From the NCBI GenBank assembly GCA_001642005.1, contig LWCA01000019.1:17563-81562 (forward strand): DNA of 64,000 nt. Reading direction: 5' to 3'. A program made the position numbers and the translations under genes. The notes beneath the pieces are model-generated. The model was given only the letters and a program-made list of their open reading frames with translations. It made no database searches and had not been told where the DNA came from. Position 1 is the first letter of the stretch, and the number at the start of each line of letters is the position of its first letter. Of the stretch, positions 17,741 through 30,700 are shown in pieces. This DNA is from Intoshia linei. Taxonomy: Eukaryota > Orthonectida > Rhopaluridae.

Positions 17741-18813
17741 CTAAATTTAATAAAAATAACAAAAGTAAACTAACAAAGCTAACAAAATCAAGGGTCTGTC
17801 ATTTTTTATTATCGGACTAAACAAATGTAATACAATAAATAAATAAATGTACGGTTTTTTCAATTTTTAGCTCTTTTTGTCTAAAACAGGAATGTTAGAC
17901 ACAATCTTCTTGGCGTGCCAAATGTAAAAAAAATATTATTACGCAGGCCGAACAAAAAATATATTTTTACTTAAACCATTAATATCCAAGCCTCTTTATA
18001 ATTGACCTAATCCAATGATTTTTAAAATTTGTGACTGAAATGCCAATATAAACTATGCTAAATTTTATGTGTTAAAAAATTATAAGTGGTAAACAGAGAA
18101 TAACTACATGTGTACTACACATTGTGTCATTGGGCATTGAACGGCAAATAAGTTGTAAAAAAATACTTATAAAGTTAAGATTCCGTTAATTATTGATACA
18201 TAATTGGTATTTTTAAGTATTATAAATGGGTTAATTAAATTAAATTGGTACTGAATATACAGTCAGCTTCAAAATTATGTCAACATAAATTAATTTTAAA
18301 TTCATTTAAATGAACATAATTTTTATATACATTGCTAATTATTTCATACTGTATCACTAGTCAATAAAAATGGACTTTCAAAAATCTTTCTATTTCATAT
18401 CATTATACATATATGTAGTTTTTTCTTGCCATCATTATGTATATTATTTTTTTATTAGTATACATCAGGTACCCGAGATACGGGGTAGCAAAAATAAGGT
18501 AATATAATGAATAAATGGATATATTAACTTTGTTTTTTTAGTGTTTATCTAGCTTGTAGAGCTATATAAAAACCAAATGTTTTGTCAAACCTTTATCCAT
18601 TCTCGTCCGAGAAAGCACCGCAATTTCGTACAAATAAATTAGCATATGAATCATCATCAAATCATATTTATATAAACACTTTGATTCATCTTTACTCATT
18701 TTATAATCAGTGTCTTGAATTCAATGAATATTATTCATATATAAAAATATTTCCATTCATTTTCACCTTTTTAAGTGAAATTTTAGATGAAAACGTACCA
18801 GGATAATTGCCCA

Positions 18814-18965
18814 GTTTAAATTTTTTTATTCAATAACTTCGCTTGACAAAAATAGCATTCTTCTGGGTGATACTTTGGTGTAGTCCAAATGCGTGGTATT
18901 TCAAACATAAATTTTTCTTTTCTCAATGTCGCACAGCCACATAAATTTAGGCGTCCAAATGTGAT
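18814..18965 (-). pseudogene. Degenerate fragment of a WREP/DCYFC-type protein
   Basis: Minus-strand frames read WLCDIEKRKIYV, then after a frame change EIPRIWTTPKYHPEECYFCQ. This matches from memory the pattern GxPxxWREPxxHxxDCYFC of an uncharacterised protein family that is repetitive in several invertebrate genomes. The frame change and internal stops indicate a relic. The family assignment is tentative. Confidence 0.4.
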
Positions 18966-20159
18966 CCGTTACATCAATTGAAAAATCACATTTGTAGAAG
19001 AATTTGAAATTTTCATTTATTGCATATGATTTTTTGATTTAATTAAATAAATGCCACAAACCATGCAGTAGTTTGACAGATATTTTAAACATTCCATTTA
19101 ACAATAATGATGAAAAATGAAATATAAAAATAAAGATTAATTTTTTTTAGATAAAAATTATATAAAATTGTTTAATATTAATTTTAGACTAGTTATCTCA
19201 TGCTAATTTTAATGAAATTTATTTTAAAGTGTAGATAAAAGGCGATTTTAGCGAAAATGTCTTATTTTATAATTACGTATTATGTATATCGAATAATGTT
19301 GAAATAATTGTATTTTGAATTTTAAAATTAATTACTATGACAAATATTATTATTTTTTAAAATAAAAAAGAATCAACTTAAAATTTTATCTTAATTTGAC
19401 GTAAGCCACAAACATGTTTGATATCATTAGAATCGCAAAGAAAAACTACACCAGACTAAATACATATTAAAAAGAAAGATGTTTCAGTGTTGGCTATAAA
19501 TATATTTGTGAATATTGCCTATATGAAAAATGATAAATGTATAATGACTCATTATTAATGAGTCATTCGATTCGATCGTATTTTTAATATGCATTTGAAA
19601 TTGTCAAACATAAAAAATAATGAAATAAAGCGTCATAAGACTTCAATTAAACAATATATGTCAACAAAAAAGAATATACAAAAATACTAAATACTATTTA
19701 ATTTATATTTTGTTTTAATAATAGAATAAATGTATTTCGTATGATGACTAGGGCGGTTTTTTTTTAAACCTATAAAATAAAAAAACTAATTTATAAAAAA
19801 TAAATTCAAAATTTGCATCTGCAGAAATTTGATTTACATTGAATATGGGCTAATCATTTTTTCATGTTAATATTATTAATAAAATTAATTACTCTAGTTA
19901 GACATCTCACTGAACATAGTATAACGCAAAAATTAAATAATATTATTGAATGTCCTTTCTCAAGTATACATTATATAGTGTATTTATTTTTTGTTAATTT
20001 GTTTACATATTAAAACATAAATAAACATTTCAGTGTATATGCAATGTTGATATATTCACACAGTTGACACCTTTTATTGTGAATTAGTAGACGAAAAAAG
20101 CAATTCTAATACCAGTGCTATGAAAAATAATAAACGGTATTGCCGGTTTTATTATCAAT

Positions 20160-21306
20160 CCTTTAAAGTAGTGGTTCCAAACTTTGGTTCATTATGTCGC
20201 ATTACCTTTTAATCAATTACGTTAGGAGGAATTAATTTATAAGATTTTCACCCATATCTCTTTATTGAAAATTTGTTGCCTGTTTAAATTGCACATTTTT
20301 TTGAAATTAAATAAATATTTACATTTTCATTTAATTTAATTTAAAACATTACTTTACAATTTAAAGTTTACATTGTTAACATTTGAAAAATATTGGTTGA
20401 TAACATATATATAATAACATATAATAACATAATAATGATAATGATAACATATAATATCTTAAAAATTATTTTTTACCGGGAATACGTAGATTTCTGAGGT
20501 TGAAATTTTGTATTTGTATCAACTGGAATAAACTGTATCAAAATAATTTTTTTTTTTAAATTTAGGACCAAGTATTTAAAATTTTTTGATTTACAGATCA
20601 TATATTAATTATATGACATATAATGTAATAATGTTAATAACATAGTTTCATAATAAAAAAAATGAATACTAAAGTGCTTTTTTTACCGTGAAGGCGTCAC
20701 TTATTCAGATTGAAATTATTTGTGTGTTTTAACAGGATACAACTATTAACTATAATTTTTTTTAAATTCTAGGACAATTTTCACATCTTAAAAAAAGGAA
20801 AGTTGTGGTTTTAGTCATGAACTTGCAGTTTTGAGGTTGCCATTTATTATAATGTTAATGAATTTAAAAAATACCCCAGAATTTGTTTTATAAAATTTTA
20901 GGACATGTTTCATTTTTAAAACAATGTGTAATTTGTGGTTTTGACCATGTAGGTATACGTTTCTGAGGCTGAGATTTACGACAATGTTAATGATTTTAAA
21001 ATGCGTCCCAGATTGTATGTTTTATTAAATTATTGGGCTGAATATTATATAATTTATGAATGTTTTTTAAACAAAATTGGAAATTGAGTTTTCGACCCTG
21101 AAGGACTCAAAATCAGAAACTGAAATATACATGTACATATAGTAAAAATATAAGAAAAGTATAAACACGCGCTCGGAAAAACTGTATTAAAATTGGGTTT
21201 TTTAAATTATATGGCTGTCAATAATGCTTTAAATGTTTTCAATAAATGGTAACACACACAGACACACATACCATTCAACACATTCAATTTTATGTAAGTA
21301 AGGATA
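20160..21306 (+). repeat. Family-A repeat
   Basis: Near-complete copy lacking the ACTAG 5' end. It begins at the AATCCTTTAAAGTAGTGGTT segment and ends ...GTAACACACACAGACACAC...GTAAGTAAGGAT. Its interior shows at least four successive degenerate units of about 140 bases (the GTTTTGACC...GAGGTTGAAATT...GATTTTAAAAT word order). Confidence 0.75.
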
Positions 21307-21731
21307 ACATTTAAATGTAAAATATAGTATACTATGAACATAATCTGACGATCATAATCGTATATACATAATGTATCTTAGTTATGATTATAATCTTATT
21401 TTACTAGTATATGAAATTCTCTGGATCTGTGTGTCTGTCAGTTTGTTACACTCTACTGTAAAATCTAGGAATCTAACAATTTTATAAATCCATACATAGG
21501 TTTAATCTTTAACTGCGGCGGTAATAGGCTACATTAAAATTTCTTGAAATGACACCTTCATGATCAAAAAAGCGTTTAACCACTTTAAATATAATAGAAC
21601 TTTGTTACAAGAACGTCCGTATAAATACAATAAACAAAATTGTTAAAAAGATTAGTTTGTGATAAACAATATAATAATAACTGTGAGAGGTGGGTAATAA
21701 TAAAGAATAATGGTAAAATTTTATTTTAAAA

Positions 21732-24700
21732 TTAGAAATGAGCATCCAAATTTTGAGCCACTTTTTTACATAGATTACGATGTGATGCGAACAATTCAAA
21801 TTTTGAATTTATTATTTCCCATTTAACATTATTATATTCTTGGCTGGGCTAAATCGTGGTTTAAATAATAATTATGCATTTATAAATATATAACTACATA
21901 TTCTCTCTAGTGTTGCAAATGTTAAAACTTAGAATACGTCTGTTATGGTAGATAATCAGGTTCAATAAAAAACAAGGCACCACAGAAACCACGGATAATA
22001 TTAGTAGCGTTGTTAAGAAAATGTTTCATTACTTGCTCTTCTGTTACTAAAATCAAATTTCCAAACAATTTATAGCGACATAGAGTAGCATTTTCCAACA
22101 GAAGATAAATATTTTAAAATATGCAAAACATCATAGTTGCTTCAAACAAATTCGAAATAAGGATTTTACCATAGTTTAAAAACACCATATTAAAATTAAA
22201 TTTAGTTACATATTTTACAAGTCAGACGCTTAAAAGGTTGGGAAACGCTGATTCACAGGATTCTCAAACTAAAACTAGCCAATTGTAGAGACTATGCAAT
22301 ATTTACTTTTTTATAATATAAGTTATAATGTTTATACCTTCAATATTACTTGAAATTCGTCTAATACATTATCTTCATCGTGGTAGTGATAAGCGGCAGT
22401 TTCTATCCATGCATCTAAATATATTAATCGTATATGTACGAGATATGACAGCCGCTATATTAGTTATATTAAGTTACATTAAGTGCCGCTCTATAAAATT
22501 TATCAATGAATTATCATTATATTTTTTAAAAAATTATTTTTCTAATTTTATGGGAAAAATTAAAAACTAGGATATTTTATAAAATTTCAATCAAAATTGA
22601 CCCAAATGTATGGCTTGCTGGAGTCTCAGAGCATGTATAAATGTTAAATTATTCTGGTTGTTACACATGTAAAAATATATATTACTATCAGTATTTCTCG
22701 GATCATCACTATAACCTCGATAAATCTATAAAATTTTTTATAGTTATCGGTATAAAAACTTACTTCTTTATTATTTTTAAATAGAGAATTAATTTTTTCA
22801 TTAAACTTGTCGTCACTGATATATTGAGAATAAATTTCTCGGATAAATTTATTTTTATTCATTTCAATTATATTTTTGGTGTTTATAAAAAACTAAATAT
22901 AAATATTATGTATATTGAAAATATGTCTTTTCAATGATCAGTGTCATAATTCCCGTATTGTGTAGTTTTTATTAACTACATTATTAGTCGCTTATAATAT
23001 CAAGTTAAAAAATAAAAAGGACTGAGCCAGAGGTTGGGAGTGTTTAGTGTTGCAAGACTTCTTCCTTCAAAATAAAATGTAATTAATTGTAGATTGTAGA
23101 ATATAACATAAAGTTTTCATTTTAAATTATTAAAATTATCGGTTTGAGTAGAGCAGAACCTACCTTACACTGAATCCCTCCTGAGGGCCTCGAAAAAAAT
23201 TTTTAAAATATTAAAAAATGGGAAACTAATTTTACAATTTTAGCATTTAAAAAACATTTTGCAATATCAATATATTTGAATCTTATATTAATTAATATTA
23301 TTATTAATAAAGATTTATAATTATATATATTATATTAATCAATAATTATAATTATATTCGTGGAATAATGAATAGACACAATCTATACAAGTGGTTTCAA
23401 AATGGGGGGCTTTTAGGGTCTGAGGGGCCGCAGATTTAAGAAAAATTTTAAAATTAAATTAGAATTGTTAATATTTATTTAATATTTAATTAATATATTC
23501 TTGCATTCGGATTAATTTGGTATTCTAACAAATTTAAATGTTATTAACCCTTACGAGACAATAAAATGTATATAAAAGAACAATTATAAATTTACAATTG
23601 TTTGTATACTAAGGTGTCAACTATATTAAAGAAGGATTTATAATGAAAATAAAATTAGTAATATTAAAAGATAACATTTTTTAATGGCTGTTATAATAAT
23701 ATAATAAAGATATTTACTATTTTGTACTAATGGATCTTTTCTAAAAATATTGGTATACGTTAGGGGGGTCGACAATATATTTTTTTGGTAACCACTGATC
23801 TATACTACATGTAGTATATTCTTTAAAATAATTGTATTGAGAAACTTCATTGATTTAGTCAAGTGACAGAAATATTATACTGAAATATCTTTTATAATAG
23901 TAAGAAATTTTCAGAAATGCAAATTTTTTAACTAAAAACACGTATATGATAGACGGTATATCACGTTAATCGTGTAATTAATGATTAAATCGCGTAATAA
24001 TGCAATATACTCAAAAAAATGTTCAGCTTTATCCTTACTTATATAATATGCTATACAATATTTGTTTGTGTGTGTTACTGTTTATTTCAATAACTACCTT
24101 AGAATTTTAGAATTTTATAAAGTCCACATTTCCATTACAGTTTTTTTCCGGACGTGTTAGCAAAATAAATTTCAACCTCCCAAACGCACATCTTACTGGT
24201 CAAAAAGCTAAATTGTTTTTTTTTGAAAATCAAACGAGTTCAAAAATTTAAAAAAATATATACTCTGATACGGATTTTAAAATCATAAATATTATCATAA
24301 ATTTAAATTTAAAAAAAATATATATTCGGGGCCAAAACCCAAAATTACCCTTTTTTTAAATGAAAACAGGCCTATAATTTAAAAAATTTACAGATGGTAC
24401 AGTTGTATCCTATTAACACACACAAAAAATTTCAATCTGAATAAGTGACGCCTTCACGGTCAAAAAAGCATTACAAAAGCACTAGGTGCTGTTTGTACGT
24501 AGTACATAACAGTCAACCTAGTTTAATTTATAATATTATCATGATATATTATATTATGATTATATTGAAAAACAACAAAATTATTTAAAATTGCTCGAAT
24601 GCAGTAATAAATGGTGGATAATACAGTGTTTTCTATTGATTGTTTATTTTTTTGATTATATTATAAACATAATATTAAAATTCATTATTTAAATTTTAAA

Positions 24701-27700
24701 AATATATTCATATTTACTAAACATTTTTTAGATTTGTTAACTAAGTTTATAAAATTTCTAAGTCTAAAATTTACTTCAGGGATAGCTAATTCACCATTAT
24801 CTCGTCTTTCCACAATCATAAATTCCAATAATTGTTTATCTTTAATTTTTTCTATTTCATTATCTTTATTTATCTTACATCTAAAAAAATTAAGATTAAA
24901 ACATCAATTTGTTGATATCCATTAGAGAAATTCAGAAATTTGGTTAAAAATTATATATTTAGCATGTTAAATGAATTACTGACAGGTTCAACCATAGCCG
25001 AATTTACCGTACCCAAGACCCCTTTTCGGAGAACTTCATTATTCGAAATTGAGAATTATAAAAATTTATATTCATAAGTATCATAACTATTATAATATTT
25101 ATATTAATGCAACAATTTACCTCGTTATGATGCAGTTTGATACATGATTTGGACCCCATCGAAACAATATACCTCGTCCAGTCATACCTGTTCGACCTTT
25201 CGGGTTAATAGGGTAATTATTTTGAAAGAAATATTCTCCAATGAATGAATTTCGATCCACATTATGATTTGTATCCATTTTATTAAATAAAATATTTGTC
25301 ATAATTTTTGCTTTTAAACTAAAATGTACAAAATGTATGTACATAATTATGAATAATAACCCATATTATGGGGTAATTATAATAATAATATATTTATCAT
25401 ATATTTTTAGTACTTATATCTGAATACTTTGGAGTTTAAGGGTTAATATAATTACTTAATTTCTGGATCCACTTTAGGAGACTTTGAATATGTTAAAAAC
25501 TGGTCTGTATAGTAGACTGGATCATAGTTTTGAAACTTTTTCTAAAAATATATTAAATATAAATTTAATTAAACATTACATTCCAATTTACATACTTATT
25601 TGGAACACAAGTACGGTAAATAACTTCATGTGAAATTGAGGGATAAATAGGAGTTCTTGATTTTGTATGTAAATTTAACTCTTCCATCAATTCATTTTTA
25701 AATTTTTCTAGTTGTTCAGTCATATTTTTGTCGTACAATTCTTTTTCTATCATTCGTTTATGATCCACATCTTTCAAATCCGGTAAACTTTGTTTATTTC
25801 CAGCACCTTTTTCAATCATTGATTGAATTATCCAGTCTACAGCTCGAGCGTTTCGTTTTAACTAAATAAAATAAAATGTAAAATTCAGAACCACAATTTT
25901 TGTAGATTAAGTAGTGCATGGATCGATTTTATTTTCCTCATTTTACCACTTAACACTTTTGTAAATACACACTAGGATTGGCAATTTAACGAATCAATTT
26001 TGACCGGTAGATTTTTTTTTAAATATCAAAGCTAATTTAATATCTACATATTTATTTAAACATATTTACATAATTTTTTGAAATAGTATATTTATTTATC
26101 AAAATATCAATTTAATATCATTTTTTAGTGAGATCAAAAATTTTTGTCAGTGTTAACTGCAAATAACTATTAACTATAATTATTTTTTAAATTATAGGAC
26201 TATTTTAATTTTTTAAAAAAAGGTAATTTTGGGTTTTGGCTCTGAAGATATACCTTTTTGAAAATTAAATTTCTGATAAGGTTCATGATTTTAAAATTTG
26301 TATTAGAGTGTATAATTTTTTTAAATTCTAAGACTCGTTTGATTTTCAATAAATAGGATAATTGTGGTTTTGACCGGTAAGATGTAGTTTTCTGAGATTG
26401 AAATTTATCTTACTTTCTCGCCCTGAAAAAACTGACTCGGAATTTGTGTTTGTTAAAATTCTAGAATTCTATTCTACTCTATAACAGACAGACACCAAAA
26501 AAATCGTTTATATAAGTTAGAAATCATAACTTATGTCCTAAGTTTTAGGATATGTCCTTGAAACAAACAATAACTACATTTATATTATAGCTATTGTAAT
26601 AAAATGGATTCAATAATAATTTAAGAATAAATATAATTAAATTAAATTAATAATATCTATATAATTAATTTACCGTTATAAACTTTAAAAAATATTTACC
26701 GATGAAAATAATTTTACAGTAATTTAATGATAAACTTTTATCGATTGCCAACCTAATACACACTCAATTCAAATATTCATTGAACACGTTTAATCTACAT
26801 TATTTTAATAATAATACATACCTGCTCTTCCAAATAGTATAAACGATTGTGTAATAATGGTGGTAATTTTAATCTAGGCGTCGGGTGACTTGTTATAATA
26901 CCAGAATCGTTTATAATGTTTACTTTGGTGGAGATTTTTTGAATTCTACAATATGTTTAATTTTTTTACTTATTTTCATAAGAATTGTACAGTCTAAGTC
27001 CTTATTAACGGAATTTTGAATTATTTAATTTTTTATGAACCAAAAATTACGTTACTATAATTTTATCTTAAAGCTCTAGATCAGAGGTGTCAATTATGCA
27101 GACCTCGGGTCATTTGCGACACGCGTTATAATATAAATTTTTATTTTTTACACATGTTCCTTATTTTACAGTTTTTCATACATTTTTCATGATTTATTTA
27201 TTCATTATTACAATTTTATCATTATTTTTACACTTATTCCATTTTTATTGTTTCATATTTTATTTTATGAATTAAAATTATTATAAATTAATTAAATCTG
27301 TTTTAACATAATTTTTTGAGTAAAAATTTTTTTTGGGCAGCCCGCGTAAAAATTTTGGTTCACATTTGGCCCACCAAGCAAATTGAGTTTGACACCCCTG
27401 CTCTAGATTCTAGAGTCTAGAATCTATTTTTAATAACTATCATAAATATAAACTAATTCAATTTTAATTGTAATAGATATTAAATTAGATGGCGTTAATT
27501 AGAAATAATTACCATCATTGCGGAAATATCATGTTTAAATTATTTACATAAATAAAATAAATTTAAAAATGATAAAATTTTTCATAGACCCCAAAAAACT
27601 TTTGTGAATCCCATGAGTCAACATGAACCCGTTGATAATGTTTTGTGCATATTAGTTCGTCATGTATTATTCATAATCTCATAATAACAAGTAATGTGAC

Positions 27701-30700
27701 CATTGAATGGTTTATATTGTAAAAAATTAACTTCCGTTAACAAGGGTGTTACTATTGGAAATTTCCATATTAACGGAATTTCCAAAATTTCAATTCCGTT
27801 AATAAGCACTTAGACTGTATAACCATAAATGATGAAATCGCTTACGCAACATTTGTGTTATTAATCTTTTGATCAGTGCTTTCTTCAAATTTACAGTCTT
27901 TTTCTTTCATGAAAACTGTAGCGTTTAAATTTTCAAATGTATCAATTTGGGAAGTTTCCGTTTCATTGTAATATCGTACTGAAATTTAAGTAAAATTAAT
28001 CAAATTGTATTAAAATAATAATAAGACGAATAAAAATTAAATGAATCCTTTACTTACATAAAATTGAATGTCTGTATGTGTGTTACCATTTATTTAAAAA
28101 ATGGACAGTCGTAGAATTTAAAAAACCCAAAATTCCAATACAGTTTTTAAATTTAAGTCCTTCAGAGTCAAAATCGCAATTTTCCCTTTTGTTTTAAGAT
28201 AAAATCAGCCCAAAAATTTAATAAAACATACACTCTGGGACGCATTTTAAAATCATTAACATTGTCGTAAATCTCAGCCTTATAAACGCATAACTTCATG
28301 GTCAAAACCGAAAATTATACTTTGTTTTAAAAATAAAAAAATGTCCTAAAATTTTATAAAACATAAATTATGGGATAGTTTTTAAAAACATAAACATTAT
28401 CATAAATGAAAACAACCCTAGAATTAAAAAAAAATTACAGATAATACAGTTATATCCTGTCAACACACACAAAAAATTTTAATCTGACAAAGTGACACCT
28501 CGCGATCAAAAAAGCACTCTAATATTCATTTTTTTTATTTCAAAACTATTTTATTAAAACAAAAAATTTGAAATAATTAATGACCCAAAAATAAAAAAAA
28601 AGATTATTCTGATACAGTTTATTCCAGTTGATATAAATACAAAATTTCAAACCGATAAATCTACGCATTCCTGTCATAGATTTTTTTATAAAATTTATTT
28701 TTTTGTAGAATAAAAATATATATTTCAGTACTGCAGATTACAAATATTTATTATTACCGAAATGACTTTCTCTCGCAGTTGAATTTTTGCAACATTTTTT
28801 GTATATAAATTTAAGTGAATTTTTGAAAAAGGTTAGTATAATTATTGGTGGAGGGATTTTAGGTTTATTGTGATATTCTTTAATTAACTGAAATCTTGAA
28901 AAATGCCAATGTAAATCCGTATTATCTTGAACTAAAATGATATTAAAATATAAATACAAGTTAAGGTATAAAATTAATTAAAATTTACGACTCACTTTTA
29001 CTAAAAGTGTAACTGAACATGGCAATGACAAGATTGAACATTAATACTTGAGTTATTAGTATATATCTAAAAAGATAACATTCAGCTATACCAGTTTAAT
29101 ATTTAAAGTTTACACAAATGCAAATGCAATTATGCATAATAACGAAACAAAAGTGATAAATAACCAAAATAAAAAATGTAGAGTCTAAATTGTAGACTCA
29201 ATTATTATGAATTAATAGTATTAAAAGTAAAAATTACAATCCTAGCATGATAGGAGTTAACCAATTGACAGAAGGATCCACACATCGCGGTAAACTGGAA
29301 GTTACCAATGATGTCTGATTTGTGCATGTTTGTTTACCTAACGATAACATAAATTAAAATACAATAATAATAAAAATACCTTCCAATTCGTCCAAGAATA
29401 ATTCGCCGTACATTTGCCAATAAGAAACTCGTAAAACTTTTTGCACCAATTTAACATCCAAAGTAGAATTAGGATAAAGTGTTGATTGCAAAGCTACTCC
29501 GTATGCAACAATAAATACAAACAAGATAAGCATAAAGAACGATAAATCAATAAACTAAATTAATTGATAGAAATGTAATAACAATGGATAATATACCATT
29601 CTGCCAATCATAACTACTTTCGGTCCTAACTGTTTATGAATTGAAAATACACCTAAATTTAAAAATGACGTTTCATTTTATTATTAATATTAATAATAAA
29701 TTATTACTTAATATTCTTAGATAGAATATTACAAGATTGGTCGCATAAATTACTCTTGACCACACAAACAATACAAGTATAAACCGGAAAATAACGGCTA
29801 TCGTAAATGTTACGACGATAATAACGTCCAATCTAAAAATGATGCAATAATTAATCACATGGAAATATTATTGTCTAATTAATTACATATTCCATACGTC
29901 ATTTAAATAACTTGCTAATCTAGCCTTTCTTGACAGTAATTCTGTAGAATTGTCAAAAGCTACCTGATTTATGAAATATTAAAAATATAAATTATATAAA
30001 TATATTAAGATGTAAATTGCATTAAAATTCATGATACCTGTCTAATTTCTTCAAATAGTAGTGTTATAACCCAACCTATTATAACATATTCTAAAATTGA
30101 CGGATTTGTTTCAAATTGGGTTAATAGCATGATACTATATATCATCAAAAATGTTACATATGAAATCTAAAATATTATTTAAGTTTAACAAGAAGAAAAT
30201 GACAAAATTTGAATTTTTATGAAATAATTTAAAAAAAATATCAATAATAATAACTATCCTGAAACACAATTTAGTGTCGAAATGAAAAAACTCAATATTA
30301 ACAACATTATATTGTTAGGTATGATCCTTTCCATAAAATGGCCATCAATATTTATATCAGTATTTCTTAACCGGGATACTACCACCCTTAAAGGTGCTAG
30401 AAAAAATATTCTTATTTTTTAAATTTTGAATAAAAAAATATAGAATAAGGTTGAAAACCACTTCCTTAGTTAAAAGGTTAATAAAAATCCTCAAATATTA
30501 AACGTTTAACAAAAAAAATACAATGTAATTATGACACATAACTTATGATATTCAAGAATATCATTTATTATTACTTGGGTGATTTTCAGTGAGATCTCCG
30601 AAGATGGTGTTTTAGTTGACAAATACTCGTACATAAGAATTTTATGAAATTTAATTAGATTTACAGTCAAACCTCTCAATACTGTCACTATATTTCAATT

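Larger units (their letters stand above)
17741..21731. other. Gene-poor intergenic region
   Basis: About 4 kb between the MINPP1 remnant and TRPM2. It holds a degenerate DCYFC-type protein fragment (18814-18965 minus) and a family-A repeat (20160-21306). The rest is AT-rich, with short open frames lacking splice context, for example 18582-18806 plus, which I do not recognise. Confidence 0.6.

Noticed and set aside
24734-24925. Plus-strand open frame
   Set aside because: Antisense of TRPM2 exon 31 (NUDT9-H).
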